From NCBI GenBank assembly GCA_026874595.1, contig CM049322.1, forward strand, positions 42,148,340-42,212,339: a DNA stretch of 64,000 bases, read 5' to 3'. Positions 57,171 through 64,000 of the stretch are shown piece after piece. Numbering within the stretch: position 1 is the stretch's first letter; each line of letters opens with the position of its first letter. Under the pieces are notes generated by a model. That model saw only the letters and a program-made list of their open reading frames with translations. It ran no database searches and was not told the origin of the DNA. Position numbers and translations under genes: made by a program. Source of the stretch: Sipunculus nudus. Lineage: Eukaryota > Annelida > Sipuncula > Golfingiida > Sipunculidae.

Positions 57171-59026
57171 ATATGGGGTGTTTAGCTCACTCTGTTAGCT
57201 CATTTCAGCTTGGTACAAACATTTTCTTAGCGAAACTTTCCAACATACGACCTAACTTACTATCGCCGTTTATTATGGTTGTGTATGTGAACAATCTCTC
57301 CAGATGTGAATGTTTGAAATAAGAAACTCCGTAGTAAGAGGTCTGAACTTTTTCATACGCGACAACATCGAACAAGGATAAGTAATATGTGAGAATAATA
57401 AATAAATAAACAAAAACAGAAGAAACGCCCATTTGAAAGTTGAGGATTCTTGATTTGTGATGTTTCGCGGGAGGGGGGGGGGGGGGTAAACCAACGAAGA
57501 ACAGGGTTGAAATCAAACTTAAGATTAACATTCATTTTTCATAATTATTATTGAATCGTTATTCATTTGTCGCATGCGCCATTGTACATGGATATACGTG
57601 AGTATATCGAACACTTATTTAAGTATTGTAGTAATTCTGTTTAAATCTTAATTCAGAATAACAAAAATTTTCCCAAGGAGAACAATGTGGTAGCCTAGGA
57701 AATTTAACCTTTGGGGCCATTCAGAGAAAAAAAATCGGCAATAAAATTCTGAAAATGGGACTTTTTAAAACCTCCCGTAATTAACCATAGTACTTTAAGA
57801 CCATATTGAAACGAACCACCTTTTTTTTCATAATTGTTTATGATGATATTTACTTCTTTTAAATCAGTTTAAAGCAGAGTAAAAAAACTTAAAATTGATT
57901 ACATGTTTATCATCAATAGAAATTTGTGATAGTATTTTCTAAAAGGTTTAACATTCTATTTTCCCCTCTTTTTGGCGTGTTGTGTTCATTTCCTGTTGCA
58001 GGTTTATTCCCTATACCCACCGAAAGATGGCGCTAGGTATACCATGTGTACTCTTCACCCTAAATCACATGGATCGGGTTTGGAACTGCGGTTCTAAAGA
58101 AATAAACAAACAGACCACACTGCCAATGAGGAGAGCGACCGGGAATTGCTTTACCTTTGTCCCAGTTGGAAATATAAATATATGTCATCTTAAACCGATT
58201 ATTGTGAGCAGGCATTAACATAAAGCAACGCGGCTCTTGCAAGGGTGCCACATTTTAACTGGTCCCATCTCTAGTGCAGGGTTAAGGTATATTGTGCATA
58301 TGAATAAACCCTGCTGTCAGTGACGGTTTAAGCATGTTCATCCTGACACTTGACCGAACCACTGACCTACTTGAATGGTCATTAAAGGAAATGTGAACAC
58401 TATATGACTCTCGATCCTTTTGCTCTTGTTTCTTCTGTCAACATGCAACAATGGATTAATCACCAATTCATGCAGATGTAATTTACCCTTCTCAAGCGAA
58501 ATAGCTCGATTTCGACATGACATCGTGCTGTGTAAATGAATGTGGGCACGAAGTATCTCCCTTACATTGATAAATATAGACTTTCCGTGTGGACAATGTG
58601 AATGCCTTTAACTGACCGTTTATTGTGACGTCACGGCCGGGTACAGATTCGGTCCCTTACTGTTACTTCTGCACTGGTTGAGCCTATAACTTTGTGGATT
58701 TATTTAGTGTTATATTACTTTGTACTTTTTCCGTTGCTACTAATGACACATACATGGTCTTCCAGTATCATTTTATAAGCCGACAAGGGTCCGAAACAAG
58801 TTTTAAATCCCAACACCTAAAACATTATTTTTCGCACTGACGCTGTAATAATTTATAACAAAAAACCTATCGCACAATCAGTATCCATCACAATCATCGT
58901 GTTCCTGTCAGCCACACAAGGGCTTACCTTGATGATGGCTCCTCCTGGCGGTGGAGAAGGTATGGGCCTCTTGACAAGGACGAGAGGTTTAGCAAACGCC
59001 TGAATCTCAAGTCTTGTGTTCATCAT
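31970..59026 (-). CDS. MDR gene B: alcohol-dehydrogenase-like paralogue, probably disabled or mis-spliced
   Basis: Exons 2-10 in transcript order are 52501-52381, 51813-51763, 49135-48994, 45465-45305, 42636-42527, 42154-42091, 41679-41564, 32852-32703 and 32074-31970. With first exon d (59026-58928) the frame would be 372 residues. All phases match gene A, and the zinc ligands and GAGGLG turn are kept. Problems: the exon 6 donor reads CT instead of GT, and the nearest first exon (56281-56316) is truncated. Differences from A include four extra codons in exon 2 and Cys for Trp in the structural-zinc lobe. Introns are swollen by transposons; intron 8 alone is about 8.7 kb. Expression and protein output are doubtful, but most exons remain clean. 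Confidence 0.75.
32703..32852 (-). CDS. MDR gene B exon 9
   Basis: 150 bp, phase 0 at both ends, donor GTGGTT, acceptor ATTAG. Encodes GAKMVPVGGHGGQLVAECPY through VTRLVAEGK. Substitutions relative to A are mostly conservative. Confidence 0.9.
32870..33215. repeat. 173-bp tandem duplication in gene B intron 8
   Basis: Copies at 32870-33042 and 33043-33215 begin GACTCGTACAGGACATACAG. They are nearly identical and include the ATCTCGTTCCCACGCGAT palindrome. Gene A has a single copy at about 6905-7070. Confidence 0.85.
33679..33829 (+). repeat. left terminal inverted repeat of the 7.3-kb element
   Basis: Aligns with the reverse complement of 40871-41008. Its inner half is well conserved and its outer half poorly, apart from TAATGGGGACC at the tip. 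It contains the CTCF-like core CCGCTAGGGGGCGCT at 33808-33822. Confidence 0.75.
33808..33822 (+). promoter_or_regulatory. CTCF-like core motif in left TIR
   Basis: CCGCTAGGGGGCGCT closely fits the published animal CTCF core (CCASYAGRKGGCRS, recalled), with G in place of A at the third position. It points into the element. Binding is inferred only from the match. Confidence 0.45.
33830..35155. other. 5' non-coding part of the 7.3-kb element
   Basis: AT-rich, no gene recognised. A pyrimidine-rich stretch ending in TTTCAG at about 35150, just before the first ATG frame, resembles a splice acceptor and suggests a spliced transcript. Confidence 0.45.
35156..35416 (+). pseudogene. N-terminal zinc-finger-like frame in the element
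   Basis: 86-residue frame starting MAKKKTCVLCQKETNGELVC, with a CxxC-type metal-binding look, preceded by an acceptor-like TTTCAG. It ends with a stop after DVASFTRHHHLN. It resembles a second N-terminal variant of the CLFCGKE domain found at 36570-36740. Whether it is an alternative first coding exon or a decayed duplicate is unclear. Confidence 0.4.
35417..36515. other. non-coding stretch inside the element
   Basis: No recognised coding sequence. Contains a short (AT)n at about 36161-36183. It may be an intron between the two N-terminal frames. Confidence 0.4.
36978..38147 (+). pseudogene. longest open segment of the element ORF (389 codons)
   Basis: Begins MVLGRFTDLREEKGVRDRVF after an in-frame TAA and ends at another TAA. 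The same frame continues on both sides, so this is a fragment of the larger ORF and not a separate gene. It contains the HNPSSRTA and GTGISIFQFPS motifs. Confidence 0.65.
39066..39614 (+). pseudogene. PIN/FEN1-like core segment of the element ORF
   Basis: Covers GRGGNLKEFFRHESCSYP, TKSDLLAYVLE, FIIIDGYALIHTLPRKPVQG and RVDVIWDQYHTFTIKGR. The first acidic residue of the presumed nuclease site is in IIIDGYAL. A TGA follows; the same frame continues TRETGTRQPMSGSAKVPRNW QIFLTNADNKKEF beyond it. Confidence 0.55.
40515..40617 (+). pseudogene. tesmin/TSO1-like CXC domain end of the element ORF
   Basis: Frame reads DVKCSCTKTCSWCKCRKTNF then RCRRLCKCTCLNDL and stops. The CSC-x3-C-x2-CKC-x6-C-x3-CKC spacing matches a CXC (tesmin/TSO1) DNA-binding motif. 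A frameshift just upstream separates it from the preceding VWTTLPGM segment. Confidence 0.6.
40871..41008 (-). repeat. right terminal inverted repeat of the 7.3-kb element
   Basis: Reverse complement aligns to 33679-33829. The tip reads TAGTGGGGGACC on the minus strand. Carries CTCF-like CCACTAGGGGGCGCT at 40878-40892. Confidence 0.75.
40878..40892 (-). promoter_or_regulatory. CTCF-like core motif in right TIR
   Basis: On the minus strand CCACTAGGGGGCGCT is a full match to the recalled CTCF core CCASYAGRKGGCRS. It faces the left-TIR motif (convergent). Confidence 0.5.
41259..41362. repeat. array of five spaced 18-bp palindromes (gene B intron 8)
   Basis: Units of the ATCGCGTGGCCACGCGAT / ATCTCGTGGAAACGAGAC type with 3-4 bp spacers (ATC, AATT, GCT, AGTT). 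Same number of units and same total length as the gene A array at 7759-7862; a degenerate unit precedes it near 41237. Confidence 0.8.
41564..41679 (-). CDS. MDR gene B exon 8
   Basis: 116 bp, acceptor ATTCAG, donor GTAAGT. Encodes ASIEENVATTKDQAGLIHAA then VDFVNSTSTSRTLFGTLAL. Open and colinear with gene A exon 8. Confidence 0.9.
41687..41782. repeat. (CA)n followed by (TA)n microsatellite
   Basis: CA run to 41733, then TA run to 41782, next to exon 8 at the same place as 8889-8935 in gene A. Confidence 0.95.
42091..42154 (-). CDS. MDR gene B exon 7
   Basis: 64 bp, donor GTAACT. Encodes ESKFAVAREAGADVTILWDP K. Colinear with gene A exon 7. Confidence 0.9.
42527..42636 (-). CDS. MDR gene B exon 6 with lost splice donor
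   Basis: 110 bp, acceptor TATCAG. Encodes YGNLLIVGAGGLGLWGIQMA and KSLFPKETRIIVAEAS. The donor is CTGAGT where gene A has GTGAGT (plus-strand base 42526 is G, not C). The next GT, four bases further on, would shift the frame and reach a stop in exon 7. Confidence 0.85.
42700..45300. other. gene B intron 5, repeats only
   Basis: Holds the 319-bp tandem duplication, a poly-G run at 44058-44083, and a pair of related blocks at about 43545-43650 built on AATGTAATAATTAT. No further exon recognised. Confidence 0.6.
44407..45044. repeat. 319-bp direct tandem duplication (two copies)
   Basis: Copies at 44407-44725 and 44726-45044 begin CGTGATCTTTTTTTATG and differ at only a few bases (for example AACGATT versus AACTATT). 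Recent duplication inside gene B intron 5. Confidence 0.9.
45305..45465 (-). CDS. MDR gene B exon 5
   Basis: 161 bp, donor GTATGT, acceptor CACAAG. Encodes FQEYVVVDRADCLLKVPQNI, PLDVAALLPCSGITSYRAIM and a tail ending SCYG. Zinc ligand Cys kept. Confidence 0.9.
46120..46195. repeat. hairpin-forming GGACC inverted repeat
   Basis: ACCGGACCACCAGAGGGTGG and the following TCCTGTCCGGT form an imperfect stem. No known element assigned. Confidence 0.4.
46374..46449. repeat. (AT)n microsatellite
   Basis: Long AT run abutting the second LTR-like copy. Confidence 0.95.
46454..47271 (+). mobile_element. solo-LTR-like element, copy 2
   Basis: Plus-strand partner of 24076-24654. Has a TATA-box-like GCTATAAATAGGGGCTGTG at about 46668-46686, an AATAAATTATAATT stretch near 47107 as a possible polyadenylation signal, and ends CCGTAACA next to (AT)n. 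The ends TGTTAC...GTAACA resemble LTR termini. No gag/pol nearby. Confidence 0.55.
47290..48990. other. gene B intron 4, no further exon recognised
   Basis: AT-rich. A GGCTGTCCGAC / GTCGGACAGCC inverted repeat lies at about 48899-48952, just outside the exon 4 donor. Short frames have no family resemblance. Confidence 0.5.
48994..49135 (-). CDS. MDR gene B exon 4 (structural zinc lobe)
   Basis: 142 bp, acceptor TTGCCAG, donor GTAAAC. Encodes GRHGVSRGDKVMVFSCPGC then GKCERCAAGNDVLC and IFLDGG. All four structural-zinc cysteines are present; YPW of gene A is FSC here, which adds a fifth cysteine next to the cluster. Confidence 0.9.
49300..49545 (-). mobile_element. SINE with tRNA-like head, copy 2
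   Basis: On the minus strand the head reads CCGTGGTTTAGGGGCAGATC, then GTCGTAAGTCCGAATC, followed by the same body as the element at 30180-30475 (CAAACGACTGCCCC, AACAGTGGTACATCGAGA). The tRNA-like head differs more between copies than the body. Confidence 0.6.
49557..51591. mobile_element. pogo-like DNA transposon, TA-flanked, about 2.0 kb
   Basis: Left end CAGTGAAACGCCTACTTGCG and right end (reverse complement) GAGTGAAGCTCCTCTAAGCC, both followed by GGACA and flanked by TA. Internal repeats GGACAACTCA(C/G)TAA occur at both ends. No transposase frame is recognisable, so it is non-autonomous or gutted. It hosts another element at about 50083-51136. Confidence 0.6.
50083..51136. mobile_element. 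CpG/GTACG-rich non-autonomous DNA element, nested
   Basis: Ends are imperfect inverted repeats: left GTAAAGCCTTGCTCCCAACC, right (reverse complement) CTAAAGCCCCGGTCACAACC, with 22 of 30 bases matching over the region I aligned. The interior is dense in GTACG, CGTACG and CGTAAG words near both ends and is much richer in CpG than its surroundings. No target duplication found. ORFs inside are short and unassigned. Confidence 0.5.
51763..51813 (-). CDS. MDR gene B exon 3 (GHE motif)
   Basis: 51 bp, acceptor TTAACAG, donor GTAGGA. Encodes GHEIVGEVYSLGSEVDS, one substitution from gene A. Confidence 0.9.
51988..52240. repeat. (TTA)n / (GTA)n / (TAA)n compound repeat
   Basis: Gene B counterpart of 14608-14952, in the same intron. 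Confidence 0.95.
52381..52501 (-). CDS. MDR gene B exon 2 (catalytic zinc cysteine)
   Basis: 121 bp, acceptor CCTAG, donor GTGAAT. Encodes VLFSGICHSDVCFQNGGFDL then GNGKVMRIDDNPLFELPLVL G. It is 12 bp longer than the gene A exon, adding four codons in-frame before FELPLVLG, and has CF for HL after SDV. Confidence 0.9.
54716..55186 (-). pseudogene. reverse transcriptase core of the L1/Tx1-like LINE
   Basis: 156-codon open segment from DQNSFIQGRYIGNSFRL to FADDITFFHQEHS. It contains the Asp of FGADFTAAFDSL and the FADD box, two of the catalytic aspartate sites. Confidence 0.85.
55360..56009 (-). pseudogene. N-terminal reverse-transcriptase lead region of the same LINE
   Basis: Two overlapping frames, 55707-56009 and 55360-55710, carry SRAQWYEQGERSSKYFLNLE and LTREGNITVTEVLESLKSMP NNKTPGNDGITKELY, normally one continuous ORF upstream of the RT palm. 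The frame break near 55708 and later stops confirm decay. Confidence 0.8.
56281..56316 (-). pseudogene. truncated MDR exon 1, copy c
   Basis: Encodes only MKNTQLEIQGFA and then runs into LINE sequence and a stop. The 3' half of the exon, its donor and about 0.6 kb of intron 1 (relative to gene A 15.56-16.15 kb) are missing, so this copy cannot serve as a normal first exon. Confidence 0.85.
57097..57167. repeat. (AT)n microsatellite in unit 1
   Basis: TA run at the same place as 59817-59879 in unit 2. Confidence 0.95.
58928..59026 (-). CDS. MDR exon 1, copy d (likely usable first exon for gene B)
   Basis: Encodes MMNTRLEIQAFAKPLVLVKR followed by PIPSPPPGGAIIK and ends at a GTAAGC donor in phase 0, compatible with gene B exon 2 at 52501. 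It is the nearest intact first exon to gene B, about 6.4 kb upstream across the LINE. Confidence 0.82.
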
Positions 59027-59812
59027 GACCATATATGTATTTCCAACTTCGGAAACTTGGGATTACTGACAGAAGGTTTTCATCTGATTAGTTTTAACCA
59101 AATTAAAATAACTGATTAGCACATGACTATTAATAAAAACATTCGATCTAGTTATAAATGCTGATTTTAAGCTTAGACAAAACAGAGGGCAAAAAGGACA
59201 AAACGAACCTTTGATCACAATGTAACGTGTGCGGTAATTTGGATAGTGCTTTACAGGCCACGTAAACATCCATAATAAATTTATTGTATGGAGTTCAATT
59301 AAATTTAATGTTTCAATTTGAATATCCATTCACAATTGTATTTAGATAATAAGTGAAATTATACAATAATAATATTGAAACAAAGAATGTGTGACACCCC
59401 AGGGGTATAAATGTCTATGCACAAATTTCAACAGGTAAGCTACAATTGACAGACTCAAAAGAGAGATACTGAATTTAAAATATATAACGATAGTATAATA
59501 TATTATATTTCACTTTCAAAATCGGACCAATTGTAACTATATTGATCGCTCCAATGTGGCCTGCTTCAAACATCAAATGCGTGTGCCCTGTAATGTACTC
59601 TGACTTTACTAACCGAAGGTATTTTTGTTACTCCAACGTGATATAGCATAAGGACATGAACATACTACCATATCAAGGGTCAGGTATTTTCTTATGAAAA
59701 TATATATGACATTCAGGATAATATGGGTAAAGCAATGCAGCTCCTATATGCCCTTCTATTTCAATTGCCATCTGTGTTTCAGCAAGAATTTAAAAAAAAG
59801 TCTCGATTTATT

Positions 59813-59816
<4 letters not shown>

Positions 59817-59879
<63 letters not shown>
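59817..59879. repeat. (AT)n microsatellite in unit 2
   Basis: Perfect AT run, counterpart of 57097-57167. Confidence 0.95.
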
Positions 59880-59882
<3 letters not shown>

Positions 59883-61650
59883 CAATAAGGGGTGTTTAGC
59901 TCACTCTGTTAGCTCATTTCAGCTTGGTACAAACATTTTCTTAGCGAAACTTTCCAACATACGACCTAACTTACTATCGCCGTTTATTATGGTTGTGTGT
60001 GTGAGCAAGCACTCCCGATGTGAATGTTTGAAATAAGAAACTCCGTAGTAAGAGGTCTGAACTTTTTCATACGCGACAACATCAGACAAGGAGAAGTAAT
60101 ATGTTAGAATAATAAATAAATACAGAAAAAAAAACAGAAGAAACACCCATTTGAAACTTGATTTGTGAATTTGAAACTTGAAGATTCTTGATTTGTGAAG
60201 TTTCGCAAGGGGTAAACCAATGAAAACAGGGATGAAATGAAACTTAAGATTAACATTCATTTTTCATAAATATTATTGAATCGTTATTTATATGTCGCGT
60301 GAGCCATTGTGCATGGATATACGTTAGTATATCGAACACTTATTTAAGTATTGTAGTAATTCTGTTTAACTCTTAATTCAGAATAACAAAAATTTTCCCA
60401 AGGAGAACAATGTGGTAGCCTAGGAAATTTAACATTTCGAGCCATTCAGAGAATAAATTCGGCAATAAGTTCTGCACATTGGACTTTGTGAAACCTCCCG
60501 TAATTAACCATTGTACGTTCAGACCATATTGAAACGAACCACATTTATTTTCATAATTGTTTATGATGATATTTACTTCTTTTAAATAAAATTAAAACAA
60601 AGTAAAAAATCTTAAAATTGATTGTGTTTATTATCAATAGAAATTTGTGATAATATTTTCTAAAAGGTTTAACGTTCTATTTTCCCCTCTTGTTGGCGTG
60701 TTGTGTTCATTTCCTCTTGCAGGTTTATTTCCTATACCCACCGATAGATGGCGCTAGGTATACCATGTGCACTCTGCACCCTAAATCACATGGATCGGGT
60801 TTGGAACTGCGGTTCTAAAGAAATAAACAAACAGACCACACTGCCAATGAGGAGAGCGACCGGGAATTGCTTTACCTTTGTCCCAGTTGGAAATATAAAT
60901 ATATGTCATCTTAAACCGATTATTGTGAGCAGGCATTAACAAAGCGGTTCTTGCAAGGGTGCCACATTTTAACTTTGCCCCGACTGGTCCCACCTCTAGT
61001 GCAGGGTTAAGGTATATTGTGCATATGAATAAACCCTGCTGTCAGTAACGGATTTAAGCATGTTCATCCTGACACTTGACCGAACCACTGACCCACTTGA
61101 ATGGTCAATAAAGGAAATGTGAACACCTTATGACTTTCGATCCCTTGGCTCTCGTTTCTTCTGTCAACATGCAACAATGGATTAACCAGCAATTCATCCA
61201 GATGTAATTTACACTTCTCAAGCGAAATAGCTCGATTTCGACATGAAATCGTGCTCTGTAAATGAATGTGGTCAGGGAGTTTCCCTAACAATCATAAATA
61301 TAGACTTTCCGTGTGGAGAATGTGAATGACTTTAAATGGCCCCTTTATTATGACGTCACATCCGGGTACAGATTCGGTCCCTCACTGTTACTTCTGCACT
61401 GGTTAAGCCTATAACTTTGTGGCTTTTATTTAGTTTTATATTACGTTGTACTTCCGTTGCTACTAATGACACATACATGTCCTCCAGTATTATTTTATAA
61501 CCCGAGAAGGGTCCGAAACCAGTTCTCAAGCCCAACATCTGAAACTTTATTTTATTACACCGAAGCTGTAATAATTTATAACAAAATACCGATCTCAGAA
61601 CCAGGATCCATCACAATCATCGTGTTCCCGCCAGACAAACTAGGGCTTAC

Positions 61651-61746
61651 CTTGACGATGGCTCCTCCTGGCGGTGGAGAAGGTATGGGTCTCTTGACAA
61701 GGACGAGAGGTTTAGCAAAAGCCTGAATCTCAAGTCTTGTGTTCAT
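61651..61746 (-). CDS. MDR exon 1, copy e
   Basis: Encodes MNTRLEIQAFAKPLVLVKRP followed by IPSPPPGGAIVK with a GTAAGC donor, protein-identical to copy b. Could be an alternative first exon of gene B or belong to a further upstream paralogue. Confidence 0.8.
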
Positions 61747-61749
61747 CTT

Positions 61750-64000
61750 TACCATTTATGTATTTACAACTTGGTAAACTTGGGATTACTGACAGAAGGT
61801 TCTCATCTAATTAGTTTTAACCTAATTAAAATAACTGATTTGCACATTATTATTTATAAAAAGATTCGATCTGGTTATATATGCTGATGTTATGCTTAGA
61901 CAATACAGACGGCAAAAAATAACAAAACGAACCTTTGATAACAACGTTTGCGGTAATATGGATAGTAATGTACAGGCTTCGTGAAAATCCATAATAGATG
62001 TATTGTTTCAATTTGAATATTCATTCAAAAATGTATTAAAATAACAAGTGAAATTATACAATAATAATACTGAAACAATGAAAGTTTGACATCCCATTGG
62101 TGTATATGGCTATGCATAAATTTTAACAGGTAAGTTACAATTGATAGATTTAAAAGAGAGACAAAGAATTTAAAATGTATAGCGATAGCAGAATATATTA
62201 TATTTCACTTTCAACATCGGCCCCATTGCAACTATATTGATCGCTCCGGTTTGGCCTACTTCATACATCAAATGTGTTAACATGCGTGTGCCCGGTAATG
62301 TAGTCTGACTTTTCGAACCGAATGTCTTTTTTTTGTAACTCTAACGTGATAAGGCATAAGAATATTTACATACTACCATATTAAGGAGAGATAATTTATT
62401 ATGAAAATATATATGTCATTAAAGATAATATGGTAAAAGTAATGCAAATCCTATGTGTTCTTTCATTTCAATGGCCATCTGTTTTTCAGTAAGAATATTG
62501 AAAAGATGTAAAGTTTTGAATGCCGTGCTAGTCTGTTACTTACAAAAGTAATGTAAATGGTTGACATCTTTTGAAAAAGACTAGCTGTGTGTAGGTTCTT
62601 ATACACAAGCTTTCGGGTGCTCGGCCCTCTTCTGAGAAGGGGGCCGAGCACCCGAAAGCTTGTGTACAAGAACATACACACAGCTAGTCTTTTCAAAAGG
62701 TGTCAACCATTTACATTACTTTTGTAATATTGAAAAGAGGTCTCGATTTATATAAAGATTTTCTGAGCGGAAACGTCCTATATACGGACTTACCTTTGCC
62801 GATAATCGTGGTTCTGTGTGTGAGCAACCAGTCCAAATGTGACTGATTGAAATAAGAAGGCTGGGTGGTAAGATGTCTGATCTTTCGCATACGCGACATC
62901 ATCGAACAAGCAGAAGTAACATGTGAGAAAAAAAAGCGGAAGAAACGCCCGTTTAAAACTTGAGGAATCTTGATTTGTGAAGTTTCGCGGTGCGTCAACC
63001 AACAAAAAACAGGGTTAAAATTACAACTTAATATTAACATTCATTTTTCAGAATTAATATTGAATCGTTATTCATATGTCGCATGCGCCATTGTGCATGG
63101 ATATACGTGAGTATAACGAACCCTTTTATTTAAGTATTGTAGTAATTCTGTTAAAATCTTAATTCAGAATAAACAAAATTTGCCAAAGGAGAACAATGTG
63201 GTAGCCTTGGAAATTTCATTATTGTTTGGATGATATTTACTTTTTTAAATCAAATTAAAAACAAAGTAAAAAAGTTAAATGGATTACGTGTTTATTATCA
63301 ATAGAAAGCTGTGGTCATATTTTCTAAAAGGTTTAACATTCTATTTTCCCCTCTTTTTGGCATGTTTTGTTCATTTCCTGTTGCAGGTTTTTATTTCTCA
63401 TACCCAAGGATAGATGGCGCTAGGTATATCATGTGCACCCTGCAGCCTAAAAGACGTGCCTGGGTTTTGAAACTGAGGGGCTGAAGAAATAAACACACAA
63501 ACAGACAACACTGCCAAAGAGGAGAGGGACCGGGAATTGCTTTACTCTTATCCCATTTGGAAATGTAAATATATGTCATCTTTAACCGATTATTGTGAGC
63601 AGGCCTTAACATTGAGCAAAGCCGCTCTTGCGAGCGTGCCATATTTTTCACTTTGCCCCGACTGATTTCGACGTAAAGGCTTGCGGCGTGAATGAATGTG
63701 GACAGGCGGTCTCTCCTTGGCATTCATAGACAGACCTTCTGTGTGGAGAATGTAACCGGCCATGACTGGTTCCTTTACTGTGAGGTCAAGTACGTGTATA
63801 AATTCGATCCCTTATTGGCACTTTCTACACTGCTTTAGCTTGTGATTTTTTTAAATTATTTTTTGCTAATTTGATGATATTTTGCTTATTAGTGATATAT
63901 GTACTTTTTTTATGATGTTGTTAATAATATATATATGGTCTTCCGGTATTATATTATAATCAACAAAGGTCCGAAAAAAATGTTCAAGCCCAACATCTTC
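61750..64000. repeat. first-exon module unit 3 (incomplete, runs off the window)
   Basis: Aligns with units 1 and 2 up to the window end: the last bases (CAAGCCCAACATCT) match 61527-61540, which lie about 110 bp before first exon e. Another first exon should therefore begin about 100-150 bp past the window. This unit lacks the (AT)n tract and carries a foldback insertion instead. Confidence 0.8.
62507..62725. mobile_element. foldback insertion with near-perfect 188-bp palindrome
   Basis: Palindrome arms are about 62540-62633 and 62634-62727, including CACAAGCTTTCGGGTGCTCG and its complement. The insertion is flanked by the 13-bp direct repeat AATATTGAAAAGA (62494-62506 and 62726-62738). Units 1 and 2 lack it at the matching position, so it is a discrete mobile insertion of unknown family. 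Confidence 0.7.

Larger units (their letters stand above)
56320..59030. repeat. first-exon module unit 1 (about 2.71 kb)
   Basis: Tandem with the next unit: GTGTTTAGCTCACTCTGTTA occurs at about 57179 and 59893, GATGGCGCTAGGTATACCAT at about 58026 and 60747, and first exons at 56281, 58928 and 61651. Each unit contains (AT)n, a conserved CRE-like TGACGTCA at 58627 and 61350, and one first exon. Confidence 0.85.
59030..61750. repeat. first-exon module unit 2 (about 2.72 kb)
   Basis: Aligns with unit 1 over most of its length, apart from small indels and an insertion of repeated AATTTGAAACTTGA near 60150-60175. Ends in first exon copy e. Confidence 0.85.

Overview
The window looks like nuclear DNA of an invertebrate animal, probably a marine lophotrochozoan such as a mollusc. 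It is AT-rich and full of (AT)n microsatellites. Its genes are split into short exons with GT-AG introns. It carries decayed CR1/L2-like and L1/Tx1-like LINEs, tRNA-derived SINE-like repeats, DNA transposons, and short palindromic repeats. The organism is inferred from repeat content only. No bacterial operons, rRNA genes or convincing functional tRNA genes were seen.

The only clear host gene content is a tandem pair of minus-strand genes for zinc-dependent medium-chain dehydrogenase/reductase (MDR, alcohol-dehydrogenase-like) proteins. I assembled them by hand from exons too short to appear as long ORFs. Gene A (6006-16212) has ten exons with matching phases and a complete 368-residue reading frame. 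It contains the catalytic-zinc motifs, a four-cysteine structural-zinc exon, a Rossmann GxGGxG motif and a canonical C-terminal exon. Gene B (31970 to about 59026 or beyond) has the same ten-exon layout, but its exon 6 donor has changed from GT to CT and its nearest first exon is truncated. The two genes are large segmental duplicates: flanking and intron DNA matches from about 4.49 kb (A) and 30.62 kb (B) upward.

First exons are amplified. Gene A has two (16114-16212 and 21576-21671). Upstream of gene B there is a truncated one (56281-56316) and two intact ones (58928-59026 and 61651-61746). The gene B copies lie on tandem units of about 2.7 kb, and a further unit starts before the window ends. 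An L1/Tx1-like LINE (about 52880-56280) ends inside the truncated copy.

Region by region: 1-4.5 kb is non-coding with a recent 337-bp tandem duplication. 4.5-16.2 kb holds gene A and its downstream flank. 16.55-19.96 kb is a dead CR1/L2-like LINE in an (AT)n tract. 20-22.6 kb holds the second gene A first exon and its flank. 24.1-24.65 kb is a solo-LTR-like element. 24.8-26.1 kb is a decayed coding remnant with an ankyrin-like part and an acidic part. 26.5-27.1 kb is a minisatellite. 29-30.5 kb has SINE-like elements. 30.6-52.5 kb is gene B with many insertions in its introns. 52.9-64 kb holds the LINE and the first-exon arrays.

The most interesting object is a 7.3-kb element at 33679-41008 inside gene B intron 8. 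It has imperfect terminal inverted repeats of about 140-150 bp and an apparent TAA target duplication. The matching intron of gene A serves as an empty site. It carries a decayed ORF of about 4 kb with an N-terminal CxxC motif, a PIN/FEN1-like acidic nuclease signature and a C-terminal tesmin/TSO1-like CXC domain. No reverse transcriptase or known transposase is visible. Both terminal repeats carry a CTCF-like core motif, and the two motifs face each other.
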